60,385 bases of DNA from Rhodopseudomonas palustris. GTDB lineage: Bacteria; Pseudomonadota; Alphaproteobacteria; Rhizobiales; Xanthobacteraceae. The stretch spans positions 1-60,385 of the forward strand of contig JACRJB010000051.1 of assembly GCA_016215605.1 (NCBI GenBank), read 5' to 3'. The notes below the pieces were generated by a model. That model was given only the letters and a program-made list of their open reading frames with translations. It was not told the origin of the DNA and did not search any database. The position numbers and the translations under genes were made by a program. Shown piece after piece: positions 9,691-17,892 of the stretch (position 1 is the stretch's first letter; the number at the start of each line of letters is the position of its first letter).

Positions 9691-10452
9691 ATGGCACTGC
9701 AATCCGAATCCACCGGCCCCGTGTCGCCCTCGGTCGATCCGGCCGAAATCGCGAAATTCTCCAAGCTGTCGGCGCAGTGGTGGGACCCGACCGGCAAGAT
9801 GGCGCCGCTGCACCGGATCAACCCGCTGCGGATCAGCTTCATCCGCGACGCCGCCTGCCGCAAGTTCGAGCGCAACGCCAAGAGCCTGAGCTGCCTGTCC
9901 GGACTGCGGATGCTCGACATCGGCTGCGGCGCGGGCCTGCTGTGCGAGCCGTTCACCCGGCTCGGCGCGCAGGTGATCGGGATCGATCCGTCGGCGACCA
10001 ACATCGCCGCGGCGAAGATCCACGCCGACAAGTCGCATTTGCCGATCGACTATCGCTGCACCACGGTGGAAGACATCGACCCGCGCGAGCGCTTCGACAT
10101 CGTGCTGGCGATGGAAGTGATCGAACACGTCAACGACGTGCCGGCGTTCCTGGGCCGCTGCGCCGCGCTGATGAAGCCGACTGGAATCATGGTGGTCGCC
10201 ACCCTGAACCGCAACTGGAAGAGCTTCGCGCTGGCGATCGTCGGCGCCGAATACGTAATGCGCTGGCTGCCGCGCGGCACCCATCAGTGGGACAAGTTCG
10301 TCACGCCGGCCGAACTCGAGCAGCATCTGCACGGACTCGGGCTCGTCGTCACCGAGCAATCCGGCATGGTCTTCAACCCCCTCGCCGACCGCTGGCGGCT
10401 GTCGCCCGACATGGACGTGAACTACATGGTCGTGGCGGAGACCGCGCCGTAG
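9691..10452 (+). CDS. ubiG: Ubiquinone biosynthesis O-methyltransferase
   Basis: Carries out the two O-methylations of ubiquinone synthesis at the membrane surface. The protein has 253 residues. The conserved N-terminal FSKLSAQWWDP (23-33) and the SAM motif LDIGCGAGLL (75-84) are followed by EVIEHV and the LNRNWKSF region. The HQWDKF motif and a C-terminal helix complete the family pattern. It is divergent from lysC across about 190 bases, and a large palindromic repeat region follows its stop. Confidence 0.95.
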   Translation: MALQSESTGPVSPSVDPAEIAKFSKLSAQWWDPTGKMAPLHRINPLRISFIRDAACRKFERNAKSLSCLSGLRMLDIGCGAGLLCEPFTRLGAQVIGIDPSATNIAAAKIHADKSHLPIDYRCTTVEDIDPRERFDIVLAMEVIEHVNDVPAFLGRCAALMKPTGIMVVATLNRNWKSFALAIVGAEYVMRWLPRGTHQWDKFVTPAELEQHLHGLGLVVTEQSGMVFNPLADRWRLSPDMDVNYMVVAETAP

Positions 10453-10484
10453 TTCTCGTTGCCGTGGGGTTGCATTGTTGCGAA

Positions 10485-10632
10485 GAGGATGGATGCGCGG
10501 GTCAAGCCCGCGCATGACGCGTCGTTTTGATGCGAATTCTTTACGTCAAATCGGCGTCCGACGAGCTTGTAGCACGGCCTCACCGCTCCCCCGCCGTCAT
10601 TGCCGGGCTTGACCCGGCAATCCATCCTTCTT
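10485..10632. repeat. Palindromic repeat family A, two inverted copies
   Basis: Copy 1 (10485-10518) reads GATGGATGCGCGGGTCAAGC and on to GCATGAC. Copy 2 (10596-10632) is the inverted form, beginning GTCATTGCCGGGCTTGACCC. Each has its own GC-rich stem around the centre TCAAGC/GCTTGA. A third and fourth copy flank the 3' end of rplT at 35906-35980. The copies sit after the ubiG stop. Confidence 0.8.
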
Positions 10633-10674
10633 CGAAAAAGCCGACCGTCGGAACACGGCAAGGGCCCTCCCCCC

Positions 10675-10746
10675 GTCATTGCGAGCGCAGCGAAGCAATC
10701 CAGCTCCGTGCACTGGGGTGGATTGCTTCGCTGCGCTCGCAATGAC
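10675..10746. repeat. 72-bp element with perfect 28-bp inverted repeats
   Basis: The arms 10675-10702 and 10719-10746 are exact reverse complements over 28 bases, beginning GTCATTGCGAGCGCAGCG and ending in GCTCGCAATGAC, with a 16-base centre. Transcribed from either side it would fold into a very stable hairpin. It lies between the ends of ubiG and the convergent metallo-beta-lactamase-fold gene and could stop transcription in both directions, although neither side has a U-tract. Confidence 0.85.
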
Positions 10747-10754
10747 GCGCGTAA

Positions 10755-11570
10755 CTACACGCCCCTCAAAATAATCACCGTCGGTGCGCTCGGCAGCGTG
10801 TCGCGCGAGATCCGTAGCGCGCTGTCGCTGCGCTGATCGATCGCGAAGGACTGGCCGATCCGTCGCATGAAGTCGTCGAGCGGCGTCATGAAGCGGTGCA
10901 TCGGCAGCACCACCGAGGCGCGCAGCCGCTTGGTGATCTCGGAAATGCCGGCGAGCGACATCGTGTAGCTGCCGTCGATCGGCACCATCAGGATGTCGAT
11001 CCGGCCGATCGCGGCGATATGGCTGTCGTCGAGCGTGGTGTGCAGGTGGCCGAGATGGCCGATGCACAGGCCGGCGACTTCGAAAATGAAGATCGAATTG
11101 CCGTCCTTGATCATGCCGGCATTGCCGTCGTCGAACAGATAGCGGCGGATGTCGGTGGTGACGTTGCGGATCAGCACGTCGCCGACGCGCTCGTGGATCC
11201 TGGCCGGCTGGCCGTCCGTGCCCCAGCCGTGCAGCACATGGGCGATGGTCGGATCGGGCGCCAGCGTGTAGTGGGTCGAATGCGCGCGGTTCATGGTGAC
11301 GACGTCGGGGGTTCGCCCGGTGTCGTAGGTGCCGCTGTAGTCGGTCGCGACCATCACGCCGCCCGGGCTTTCGATCGTGTAGGTCGCGTGCCCGCGATAG
11401 GTGATCAGCACCTGCTCGGCCGCCGCGGCGCGCCGCAGGCTGACCGGCACGGCGCGCGGCGGCGCGTTCGCCATCGCCAGACACTCGCTGCCGCGGAAGC
11501 CGCTCTGCGCCCATGCCGGCGACACCAGCATAACGAACGATGCGACGAAGGCGGCAAGGCAGCGCAGCAT
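10755..11570 (-). CDS. Exported metallo-beta-lactamase-fold hydrolase (UlaG-like)
   Basis: A 271-residue protein. Residues 1-21 form a signal peptide ending in AWA, so it should be periplasmic. The body resembles UlaG/YtnP-type metallo-beta-lactamase proteins: GHATYTIESPGG near 60, a histidine pair in NRAHSTHYT, GHLGHLHTTL near 172-181, and a late LPMHRF. The classical HxHxDH is not intact, so metal binding is likely altered. The substrate is unknown. The stop is only 8 bases from the 28-bp inverted repeat. Confidence 0.7.
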   Translation of the reverse strand: MLRCLAAFVASFVMLVSPAWAQSGFRGSECLAMANAPPRAVPVSLRRAAAAEQVLITYRGHATYTIESPGGVMVATDYSGTYDTGRTPDVVTMNRAHSTHYTLAPDPTIAHVLHGWGTDGQPARIHERVGDVLIRNVTTDIRRYLFDDGNAGMIKDGNSIFIFEVAGLCIGHLGHLHTTLDDSHIAAIGRIDILMVPIDGSYTMSLAGISEITKRLRASVVLPMHRFMTPLDDFMRRIGQSFAIDQRSDSALRISRDTLPSAPTVIILRGV

Positions 11571-11723
11571 GGCGTCACTCCCGGTCGATCCCCGGCCGAG
11601 TGTAACGTCGAATCACGCGGATACCAGCGCGCGGCGGTCGCGCAACGCTGGCATGACCCGGTTCCGGTTGACCGCGGCGACCCGGCCGGCCACGGTGCGC
11701 GCCGCTCCAGCCCCGATCCTTTC

Positions 11724-12623
11724 ATGTTCAGCCTCGCCTCGCTCTGGATTCCGTTCACGCTCGTCGCCGCGATCGGCCAGGTCGCGCGCAACGCGATGCA
11801 GCGGTCGCTGACCGGGCCGCTCGGCACCTGGGGCGCCACCAACATCCGCTTCCTGTTCGGCTTCCCGTTCTCGATCCTGTTCTTCGTCGGCGTGATCGCC
11901 GCGACCGGCGACGCGATCCCGTCGCCGGAACCGGCGTTCTGGCCATGGCTGTTGCTCGGCGCGCTGTCGCAGATCGCCGCCACCGGCCTGATGCTGGCGG
12001 CGATGAACGAGCGCTCCTTCGTGGTCACCACCGCCTATCTCAAGACCGAGGCGATCCAGACCGCGATCTTCGGCTTCGTGTTCCTCGGCGATCATTTGAG
12101 CCTGTGGAAAGTCGTCGCGATCCTGATCGCCACCATCGGCGTGGTGATCACCGCGCTCCGCCCGGGCAGCGCGCGCAACCTCGCCAGCCTGCGGCCGACG
12201 GCGCTAGGCCTCACCGCCGCTGCGGCCTTCGCGCTGTCGGCGGTCGGATTTCGCGGCGCGATCATCGTGGTGCCGGGCGTCAGCTTCGTCACCGCGGCCA
12301 CCTACACTCTGGTGTTTGCGCTCGGGGTGCAGACGCTGGTGCTGACGATCTATCTGCTGGCGCGGGCGCCGCAGGTGCTGCGCGACATCCTGCGACTGTG
12401 GAAGCCGTCGATGCTGGCCGGCTTCGTCGGCGCGCTCGCCTCGCAGTTCTGGTTTCTCGCCTTCGCGCTGACAGCCGCCGCTAATGTGCGGACGCTGGCG
12501 CTGGTCGAGGTGCTGTTCGCCCAGGCGGTCGCCACCTGGTCGTTCAAGCAGCCGCTGTCGGCCCGCGAACTCGGCGGAATCGCCCTGATCGTGCTCGGCG
12601 TCGCGCTGCTGGTCGCGGCCTGA
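11724..12623 (+). CDS. DMT-superfamily transporter, two EamA domains
   Basis: A 299-residue inner-membrane protein with about ten predicted helices arranged as two EamA repeats (about 1-135 and 150-298). The start at 11724 (MFSLASLWIPF) fits the first helix; the frame is open much further upstream, but that part overlaps the antisense gene at 10755-11570 and is not coding-like. The substrate cannot be told from sequence. It is tail-to-tail with the next gene: the two stop codons abut. Confidence 0.85.
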   Translation: MFSLASLWIPFTLVAAIGQVARNAMQRSLTGPLGTWGATNIRFLFGFPFSILFFVGVIAATGDAIPSPEPAFWPWLLLGALSQIAATGLMLAAMNERSFVVTTAYLKTEAIQTAIFGFVFLGDHLSLWKVVAILIATIGVVITALRPGSARNLASLRPTALGLTAAAAFALSAVGFRGAIIVVPGVSFVTAATYTLVFALGVQTLVLTIYLLARAPQVLRDILRLWKPSMLAGFVGALASQFWFLAFALTAAANVRTLALVEVLFAQAVATWSFKQPLSARELGGIALIVLGVALLVAA

Positions 12624-13061
12624 TCACTTCACCGCGAGGATCACCGCGCCGGCCGCGATCATCGCGATTCCGAACCAGTGCAGGCCGCTCGGCCGCTCGC
12701 CGAGGAAGATCACGGCGAACAGCGCCACCAGCACCACGCTCAGCTTGTCGATCGGCGCCACCAGCGTGGCCGGTCCGAGCTTCAACGCGCGGAAGTAGCA
12801 CAGCCACGACGCGCCCGTGCACAGCCCCGACAGCACCAGAAACAGCCAGCTTCGCGCCGGGATCGGCCCCGGCGCGGCGAACTGCCCGGTCGCGAACAGC
12901 ACCGCCGCCAGCGCCATCAGCACCACGACGGTGCGGATGAAGGTGGCGAGATCGGAGTTGATATCGGCGACGCCGACCTTGGCGAAGATCGCCGTGAGCG
13001 CCGCAAACACTGCGGAGAGAAGCGCCCAGACTTGCCACGGCCAGATTGTTGCGGACATCAC
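12624..13061 (-). CDS. Single-EamA-domain membrane protein
   Basis: A 145-residue membrane protein with about five hydrophobic segments forming one EamA unit (for example SAVFAALTAIFAKVGVADIN, then a C-terminal helix ending GAVILAVK). Half-size EamA proteins usually work as dimers. Its neighbour on the other strand is the full-length two-domain version. The stop codons of the two genes share the palindrome TGATCA (12621-12626) with no spacer. Confidence 0.8.
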   Translation of the reverse strand: MMSATIWPWQVWALLSAVFAALTAIFAKVGVADINSDLATFIRTVVVLMALAAVLFATGQFAAPGPIPARSWLFLVLSGLCTGASWLCYFRALKLGPATLVAPIDKLSVVLVALFAVIFLGERPSGLHWFGIAMIAAGAVILAVK

Positions 13062-13101
13062 ACCACCTTAGTCGCCAAGCCACGCGATGATAGAAAGAGT
13101 T

Positions 13102-13260
13102 CGTCATTCCGGGGCGCGAGCGCAAGCTCGCGAGCCCGGAATCCATACGCCGCGGCATCAGCGGTGAGGACCGGTGCGTCGATCACTTCGTCGATATTGA
13201 TAGCGCAGGGGTTATGGATTCCGGGCTCGCGCAGCTTCGCTGCGCGCCCCGGAATGACGA
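13102..13260. repeat. Repeat family C, inverted pair
   Basis: The left end (13102-13147) starts CGTCATTCCGGGGCGCG; the right end (13212-13260) finishes in the reverse complement CGCGCCCCGGAATGACGA. Each end has its own internal GC-rich stem, so the 159-base element can fold as two hairpins or one long one. Related copies lie at 53319-53497. It fills the gap between the DUF1178 gene and the EamA gene. Confidence 0.8.
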
Positions 13261-13266
13261 CAACGA

Positions 13267-13767
13267 TCAATTCCGATCTTCCGGCAGCACCGGCAGCGGT
13301 GCCACTTCGATGCCTTCGTCGATCAGCGCCTTGGCTTCGGCGGGCGAGGCTTCGCCGTAGATCGGACGGTGCTCGATGTCGCCGTAATGCATCTTGCGGG
13401 CTTCGTTCGGGAAGCTTTCGCCGACATTGTCGGCGGTCTTGACGATGTGGTCGCGCAGTTCCTTCAGCTTGGCGCGCAGCTCGCGCTCCTGCGCCATCAG
13501 CAGCGGCGTCGCCGAAGCCTCGCCACTCGCCGCGCCCTCCGTCGGAGCGGCCGGCGCCGATGCGGGCGCTTCGACCGGCTCCGGCGCGCGGCCGCGGCCC
13601 TTCTTGCCGACGATGCGGGGCGCCATGATGGCCTTCTCGACCTTGGTGGAGTCGCAGGCCGGGCAGTTCACCAGCTTGCGCCGAACCTGCGAGTCATAAG
13701 CCGACGAGCTTTGAAACCAGCTCTCGAACTGATGCCCGTTGTCGCAGCGCAGACTGTAACGGATCAT
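13267..13767 (-). CDS. DUF1178 zinc-ribbon protein
   Basis: A 166-residue protein. The N-terminus carries a probable zinc ribbon: Cys8, His12 (CDNGHQFESWF) and CPAC at 35-38. The middle is a basic and Ala/Pro-rich linker (about 55-90), and the C-terminal part is helical (ELRAKLKELRDHIVKTADNV). The ATG at 13767 overlaps the stop of the upstream amidase gene by 4 bases, so it is the last gene of a coupled grxC-amidase-DUF1178 unit. Function is unknown. Confidence 0.85.
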   Translation of the reverse strand: MIRYSLRCDNGHQFESWFQSSSAYDSQVRRKLVNCPACDSTKVEKAIMAPRIVGKKGRGRAPEPVEAPASAPAAPTEGAASGEASATPLLMAQERELRAKLKELRDHIVKTADNVGESFPNEARKMHYGDIEHRPIYGEASPAEAKALIDEGIEVAPLPVLPEDRN

Positions 13768-14642
13768 GTCTGCTCCCGGACCAGATGCAGATAGTCCGGA
13801 CCGGCTTTGGCATCGACCAATGTGAAGCGCCGACCGTGCTGCAGCGACGGGATCTTGCCGCGGGCCTTGCCGACCTCGGCCGGATCGATCCGCGCCATCA
13901 CGAAGCCCGGATCGACGCCGCCCTCGGCCAGCACCACGCCCCACGGATCGATGATCAGCGAATGGCCGTAGGTCTCGCGCTTGTTCTCGTGCAGCCCGCC
14001 TTGCGCGGCGGCGAACACGAAGCAGCCGTTTTCGATCGCACGCGCCCGCAGCAGCGTGTGCCAATGCGCCTCGCCGGTCGGTTTGGTGAACGCCGCCGGC
14101 ACGGTGATGAACGACGCCCCGGCTTCGGCCAGCGCCCGGTACAGCGCCGGAAACCGCACGTCGTAGCAGATCGTCAGCCCGATCCGGCCCCACGGCAGGT
14201 CGGAGATCACCGCGGTCTCGCCGGGCTGGTAGTTCGCCGATTCGCGATAGCTCTCGCCATTGCCAAGATCGATGTCGAACATGTGGATCTTGTCGTAGCT
14301 CGCCAAAACAGTACCCGACGGGTCGATCAGGAACGAGCGGTTGACGGCGCGGTCCGGGCTCGCGCGCAGCGCCAGCGAGCCGATGTGCAGGTGGATCTTC
14401 AGCTCGCGCGCCAGCGCGCGATAGGCCTTCAGCGACGCATCGCTGTCCTCGTCGGCCAGCTGTTGGAACAGCGCCTCGCGGTTGAGCTGCATCATGTTGC
14501 TCACCTCGGGGGTGAGCACGTAGTCGGCGCCGGCGGCCGCCGCTTCGCGGATCAGTTTCGTGCCCTGCTCAAGGCTTGGCCCGGGCAACAGCCCGGTGCG
14601 CATCTGGACGAGAGCGGCATTGAACGGCGCGACTTCGGTCAT
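13764..14642 (-). CDS. Carbon-nitrogen hydrolase (Nit1/Nit2-like amidase)
   Basis: A 292-residue nitrilase-superfamily amidase. The catalytic triad is visible: Glu46 (LTPEVSN), Lys118 (YDKIHMFDIDL) and Cys159 (LTICYDVRFPALYR). The HMFDIDL segment is typical of the Nit1/Nit2 branch, which includes omega-amidase and deaminated-glutathione amidase. Its position directly after grxC makes the deaminated-glutathione role attractive, but this is inference. It overlaps grxC and the DUF1178 gene by 4 bases on each side. Confidence 0.9.
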   Translation of the reverse strand: MTEVAPFNAALVQMRTGLLPGPSLEQGTKLIREAAAAGADYVLTPEVSNMMQLNREALFQQLADEDSDASLKAYRALARELKIHLHIGSLALRASPDRAVNRSFLIDPSGTVLASYDKIHMFDIDLGNGESYRESANYQPGETAVISDLPWGRIGLTICYDVRFPALYRALAEAGASFITVPAAFTKPTGEAHWHTLLRARAIENGCFVFAAAQGGLHENKRETYGHSLIIDPWGVVLAEGGVDPGFVMARIDPAEVGKARGKIPSLQHGRRFTLVDAKAGPDYLHLVREQT

Positions 14643-14914
14643 GAGGTGGCCTTCTCGTCGGCCAGCAGGGCGTCGAGCTTGCCTTCGCGGTCGAGCGCAT
14701 AGAGGTCGTCGCAGCCGCCGACGTGGAAACTGCCGATGAAGATCTGCGGATAGGTCGAGCCCGGGTGGGTGCGCTCATCCATCTGCTTGCGATAGGCCGG
14801 ATCGACCGCGACGTCGTACTCGGTGAACGCCGCCTTCTTGCGGTTCAGCAGCGACTTGGCGGCGCTGCAATAACCGCAGCCGGGGCGCGTGAAGATCTCG
14901 ATCGCAGCGGACAT
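14639..14914 (-). CDS. grxC: Glutaredoxin 3
   Basis: A 91-residue dithiol glutaredoxin that uses glutathione to reduce disulfides and mixed disulfides in the cytosol. The redox site is CGYC at 13-16 and the glutathione-binding STYPQIFIGSFHVGGCDD region lies near 52-69 with the cis-Pro. It starts the three-gene coupled run toward the DUF1178 gene. The spacing to comF upstream is about 50 bases, so comF may lead the operon. Confidence 0.93.
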   Translation of the reverse strand: MSAAIEIFTRPGCGYCSAAKSLLNRKKAAFTEYDVAVDPAYRKQMDERTHPGSTYPQIFIGSFHVGGCDDLYALDREGKLDALLADEKATS

Positions 14915-14965
14915 CGCAGCTCCAAAGGTCGGCGGTGGGTCGGGCGTGTTGAAGCAAGATACGGA

Positions 14966-15784
14966 TTATATGGGAGATTTCAGGGTGTCCACAACCCGGG
15001 CGAAGACCAGCACGTCGACCGACCGGGCCTTGGCCCGGAGCAGCGCCCGGGCGCAGGCGTCGACGGTGGCCCCCGAGGTCAGCACGTCGTCGACCAGCAC
15101 GACGTGCCTACCCTGGACTTCGGCCTTGCGCTCCGGCGGAACCTTGAACGCGCCCTGCACATTGGCGGCCCGCTCCGCTCGTGACAGCCCGATCTGATGC
15201 GCGGTCGGCCGAACCCGCCGCAGCGCCTCGATCGCCACTGGCAAATTCGCCTGTTTGCCGATCGCCCGGGCCAGCGCGCCGGACTGGTTGTAGCGCCGGG
15301 AAAACCCGCGCCGCCAGTGCAAAGGTACCGGCACCAGCAGATCGGCGCCCTGCAGCAGCGGCTTGCCGGCATGCGCCATCCAGCGGCCCATGGTCGGCGC
15401 CAGATCGATCCGGTCGTGGAATTTCAGCGCATGCACCAGCGTCTTGGCCACCTCGTCGTAGCGCACCGCGGCGCGGGCGCGCGCATAGGCCGGCGGATCG
15501 GCGATCGCCTGCATCGACAGGATGCCGGGGCCGGGGTCGTAGACGAACGGGATGCCGAGCTTCTCGCAATAAGGCGGCGCGATGAACGACAGCTGCGACC
15601 AGCATTGCGGGCACAGCCCGTCGCCCGCCACCGGCTCGCGGCAGGCGACACACAGCGTCGGCAATGCCACGTCGAGCGCGAGATGCGCGGCGCGCGACCA
15701 GACCCGGCGCACGATGCCGAGCGCCTTGAACAGGCCGCCGCCATCCGCTTTCGCATCCGAGCCCGTGATCGCATCCGCCCGCAT
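14966..15784 (-). CDS. ComF family phosphoribosyltransferase-like protein
   Basis: A 272-residue ComF/GntX-type protein. An N-terminal zinc finger (Cys45, Cys48, Cys58, Cys61) precedes a PRTase domain with the PRPP loop VVLVDDVLTSGATVDACA near 228-245 and the GFSRRYNQSGALA motif. ComF proteins take part in DNA uptake in Bacillus; in Gram-negatives the role is unclear. No other competence gene is in the window. Confidence 0.9.
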   Translation of the reverse strand: MRADAITGSDAKADGGGLFKALGIVRRVWSRAAHLALDVALPTLCVACREPVAGDGLCPQCWSQLSFIAPPYCEKLGIPFVYDPGPGILSMQAIADPPAYARARAAVRYDEVAKTLVHALKFHDRIDLAPTMGRWMAHAGKPLLQGADLLVPVPLHWRRGFSRRYNQSGALARAIGKQANLPVAIEALRRVRPTAHQIGLSRAERAANVQGAFKVPPERKAEVQGRHVVLVDDVLTSGATVDACARALLRAKARSVDVLVFARVVDTLKSPI

Positions 15785-15894
15785 GGGCCGAGGCTAGCGC
15801 GACCGCGTCGCCCGTCAAGCATAACAACCGGGTAGTGTCCGGGGCGCGAATGGCGCAAAAGGGCGGCACGCGCCGCCCAACTCAGGAGATCGCC

Positions 15895-16197
15895 GTGTCC
15901 GAGCCAGACGACAAATCCGCCGACTCCATCAATTACGTCGACATCCCGACTGCGGCGCACGTCTATTTCGACATCGCTCCGGCGCACGGCGTGATGGCCA
16001 ACGGCGTCGAGGTCGAACTCGCCGCGCGCACGCTCAATCCGCTGCCGGACGGCTCGGTCGAGGTGAAGTTCGTCACCACCGCACGGCTGCGCTGCAGCCA
16101 GGCCGGCGCGCTGCATCTACGCAATGCGCTCGACGCGGTGCTGAAGATGTTCGAAGCCTCGCAGCAAAGCCCGGCTGCCGCGTCGAAGCTGAACTGA
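15895..16197 (+). CDS. Conserved unknown protein, about 100 residues
   Basis: The preferred start is GTG at 15895, preceded by CAGGAG at good spacing; it gives 100 residues starting MSEPDDKSAD. An ATG at 15850 is possible but less well placed. The protein is mixed alpha/beta (HVYFDIAPAHGVMANGVEVE, then VEVKFVTTARLRCS) with a C-terminal helix. No domain is recognised. It is divergent from comF and 16 bases before the next gene, so probably cotranscribed with it. Confidence 0.6.
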   Translation: MSEPDDKSADSINYVDIPTAAHVYFDIAPAHGVMANGVEVELAARTLNPLPDGSVEVKFVTTARLRCSQAGALHLRNALDAVLKMFEASQQSPAAASKLN

Positions 16198-16213
16198 GCG
16201 GTCACGCCGCGAC

Positions 16214-17047
16214 ATGACCGACGCCGCCCCCGTTCTGTTCGATCGCCGCCTGCTCGCCACCCGACTGGCGCGCGCCCGCACGCTGGGACCCGCACCGTTC
16301 CTGCTCGACCGCGTCGCCGAGGAGATGGCCGAACGGCTGCATGCGGTGCTGCGCGAATTCAACGCGATCGCCGACATCTGGACGCCAGGCCATGCGCTGC
16401 CCCCGGAGCGGTTCGCCGATGTCGTGCAGGTCGGCATCGATCCGTCCGGCAACGAGGCGCTGAATCTCGCGCCCGGCTCGCTCGATCTCGCGGTCTCGGC
16501 GCTGGCGCTGCAATTCGCCAACGATCTGCCGGGCGTGCTGGCGCAGATCCGCCGCGCGCTGAAGCCCGACGGGCTGTTCCTCGCCGCCCTCACCGGCGGC
16601 GATACGCTGACCGAACTGCGCCAGTCCTTCGCCAGCGCCGAAGCCGAGATCGAAGGCGGCGTGTCGCCGCGCGTCGCTCCGGCGGCTGACTTACGCGACC
16701 TCGGCGCGCTGCTGCAGCGCGCCGGCTTCGCGCTGCCGGTCACCGACGTCGACCGCGTCGTCGTGCGCTACGACCATGCCTTCGCGCTGATGCAGGATTT
16801 GCGGCGGATGGGCGCCACCAATGTGCTGATCGAACGCCGCCGCGCCCCGTTGCGCCGCGCCACGCTGGGACGGATGGCGCAGATCTACGCGGAGCGCTTC
16901 AGCGACCCCGACGGCCGCATCCGCGCCACCTTCGAGATCGTCTGGCTGTCCGGCTGGTCCCCGCACGACAGCCAGCAGCAGCCGCTGAAGCCGGGCTCGG
17001 CAAAGGCGAGTCTGGAAGACGCGGTGAAGGGCTTGGGGACGAAGTAG
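16214..17047 (+). CDS. NDUFAF5-like methyltransferase-fold protein
   Basis: A 277-residue protein that matches the family of mitochondrial NDUFAF5, which hydroxylates an arginine of the NDUFS7/NuoB subunit during complex I assembly. Shared signatures are LALQFANDLPGVL, IRRALKPDGLFLAALTGGDT (about 113-135), EGGVSPRVAP and a RYDHAFALMQDLRRMGATN block near 185. BioC is the main alternative. Unusually, the motif I position reads DIWTPGHALP (54-63), not DLGCGxG. Identification rests on remembered family signatures. Confidence 0.8.
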   Translation: MTDAAPVLFDRRLLATRLARARTLGPAPFLLDRVAEEMAERLHAVLREFNAIADIWTPGHALPPERFADVVQVGIDPSGNEALNLAPGSLDLAVSALALQFANDLPGVLAQIRRALKPDGLFLAALTGGDTLTELRQSFASAEAEIEGGVSPRVAPAADLRDLGALLQRAGFALPVTDVDRVVVRYDHAFALMQDLRRMGATNVLIERRRAPLRRATLGRMAQIYAERFSDPDGRIRATFEIVWLSGWSPHDSQQQPLKPGSAKASLEDAVKGLGTK

Positions 17048-17053
17048 TTAGTC

Positions 17054-17216
17054 ATGTCCCGGACGCGGCGCATCCCCAACTGTGTCCCGGACGCTGCGCA
17101 GCGCGCCGCCCTTCGCGGCGTGGTGCGCTGCTGATCCGGGACCGTTACGCATACCGTGCTCGTGACGGTCCCGGCTGCGGAGCGGCATGAAGAATGCCGC
17201 ACCGCGTCCGGGACAC
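17054..17216. repeat. Repeat family F, GTCCCGGAC palindromes
   Basis: Between the NDUFAF5-like gene and the convergent mutT lie two inverted hairpin units built on GTCCCGGACGC and its complement: TGTCCCGGACGCTGCGCAGC at 17084-17103 answers a late GCGTCCGGGACAC, with GATCCGGGACCGTTACG in the centre. The stretch contains no gene. Confidence 0.65.
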
Positions 17217-17229
17217 GCGCGTCGTGCCC

Positions 17230-17640
17230 TTACATCAGCAACTCGATCAGCGGCGGGATCAGCGGTAGATCGGCTGGCGGCATCGGGTAGTCGCGGAGCT
17301 TGTTGGCGCGGACCCAGGCGAGTTCCTGGCCCTCGCGCGGCATCACCTGCCCCTCCCAGCGCCGACACACATACAGCGGCATCAACAGATGGAAGTCCTC
17401 ATAGGCGTGGCTGGCGAAGGTCAGCGGCGCCAGGCAGGCTTCCTTCACGGTGATGCCGAGTTCTTCGTCGAGCTCGCGGATCAGCGCCGCTTCCGGCCGC
17501 TCGCCCGGATCGAGCTTGCCGCCGGGAAACTCCCACAGCCCGCCGAGCTGCTTGTGCTTCGGCCGTTGCGCGATCAGCACCCGATTGTCGGCATCGATCA
17601 GCGCGACGGCGACGACGAGGAGGAGCTTGATATCAGCCAT
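17230..17640 (-). CDS. mutT: Nudix hydrolase MutT (8-oxo-dGTP diphosphatase)
   Basis: Hydrolyses oxidised nucleotides such as 8-oxo-dGTP so that they are not put into DNA. The start at 17640 (MADIKLLLVV) gives 136 residues, typical for MutT. The Nudix box is complete at 41-63: Gly41, Glu47, REL-D-EE at 55-60, then LGI. The substrate-recognition stretch KHKQLGGLWEFPGG precedes it. argJ lies upstream on the same strand, separated by a repeat element. Confidence 0.9.
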   Translation of the reverse strand: MADIKLLLVVAVALIDADNRVLIAQRPKHKQLGGLWEFPGGKLDPGERPEAALIRELDEELGITVKEACLAPLTFASHAYEDFHLLMPLYVCRRWEGQVMPREGQELAWVRANKLRDYPMPPADLPLIPPLIELLM

Positions 17641-17720
17641 GCACCGCGGCTCCTTCACCACCCTCCCGGCAAGGGTGGGCAATTGTAGATGAAACTTCGA
17701 AAGCTATTGCACCGGTCCTC

Positions 17721-17872
17721 TTCACCCTCCCCTTCAGGGGGAGGGTCGGCGGCCAGCCCGCGCAGCGGGATGGGCGACGGGGTGGGGTGAGCCGCGAGGA
17801 CGGCGGATGAACTCCTCGCCACCCCACCCCGCTCGCTGCGCGAGCGACCCTCCCCCCCCAGGGGAGGGTGAA
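17721..17872. repeat. Repeat family E, 152-bp inverted element
   Basis: The left end TTCACCCTCCCCTTCAGGGG and the right end, closing with CAGGGGAGGGTGAA, are inverted. Inside are a second stem and the string GGATGAACTCCTCGCCACCC. A half-copy with the same internal text (GAAGAGTTCATCCGC) is at 60060-60127. It fills the gap between argJ and mutT and could carry a transcript end. Confidence 0.8.
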
Positions 17873-17892
17873 GGCCGCAACCGCCGTGCCCA

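Noticed and set aside
10896-11723. Long plus-strand open frame continuous with the EamA transporter
   Set aside because: It is antisense to the metallo-beta-lactamase-fold gene, rich in His/Arg/Asp shadow composition, and the transporter has a natural start at 11724.
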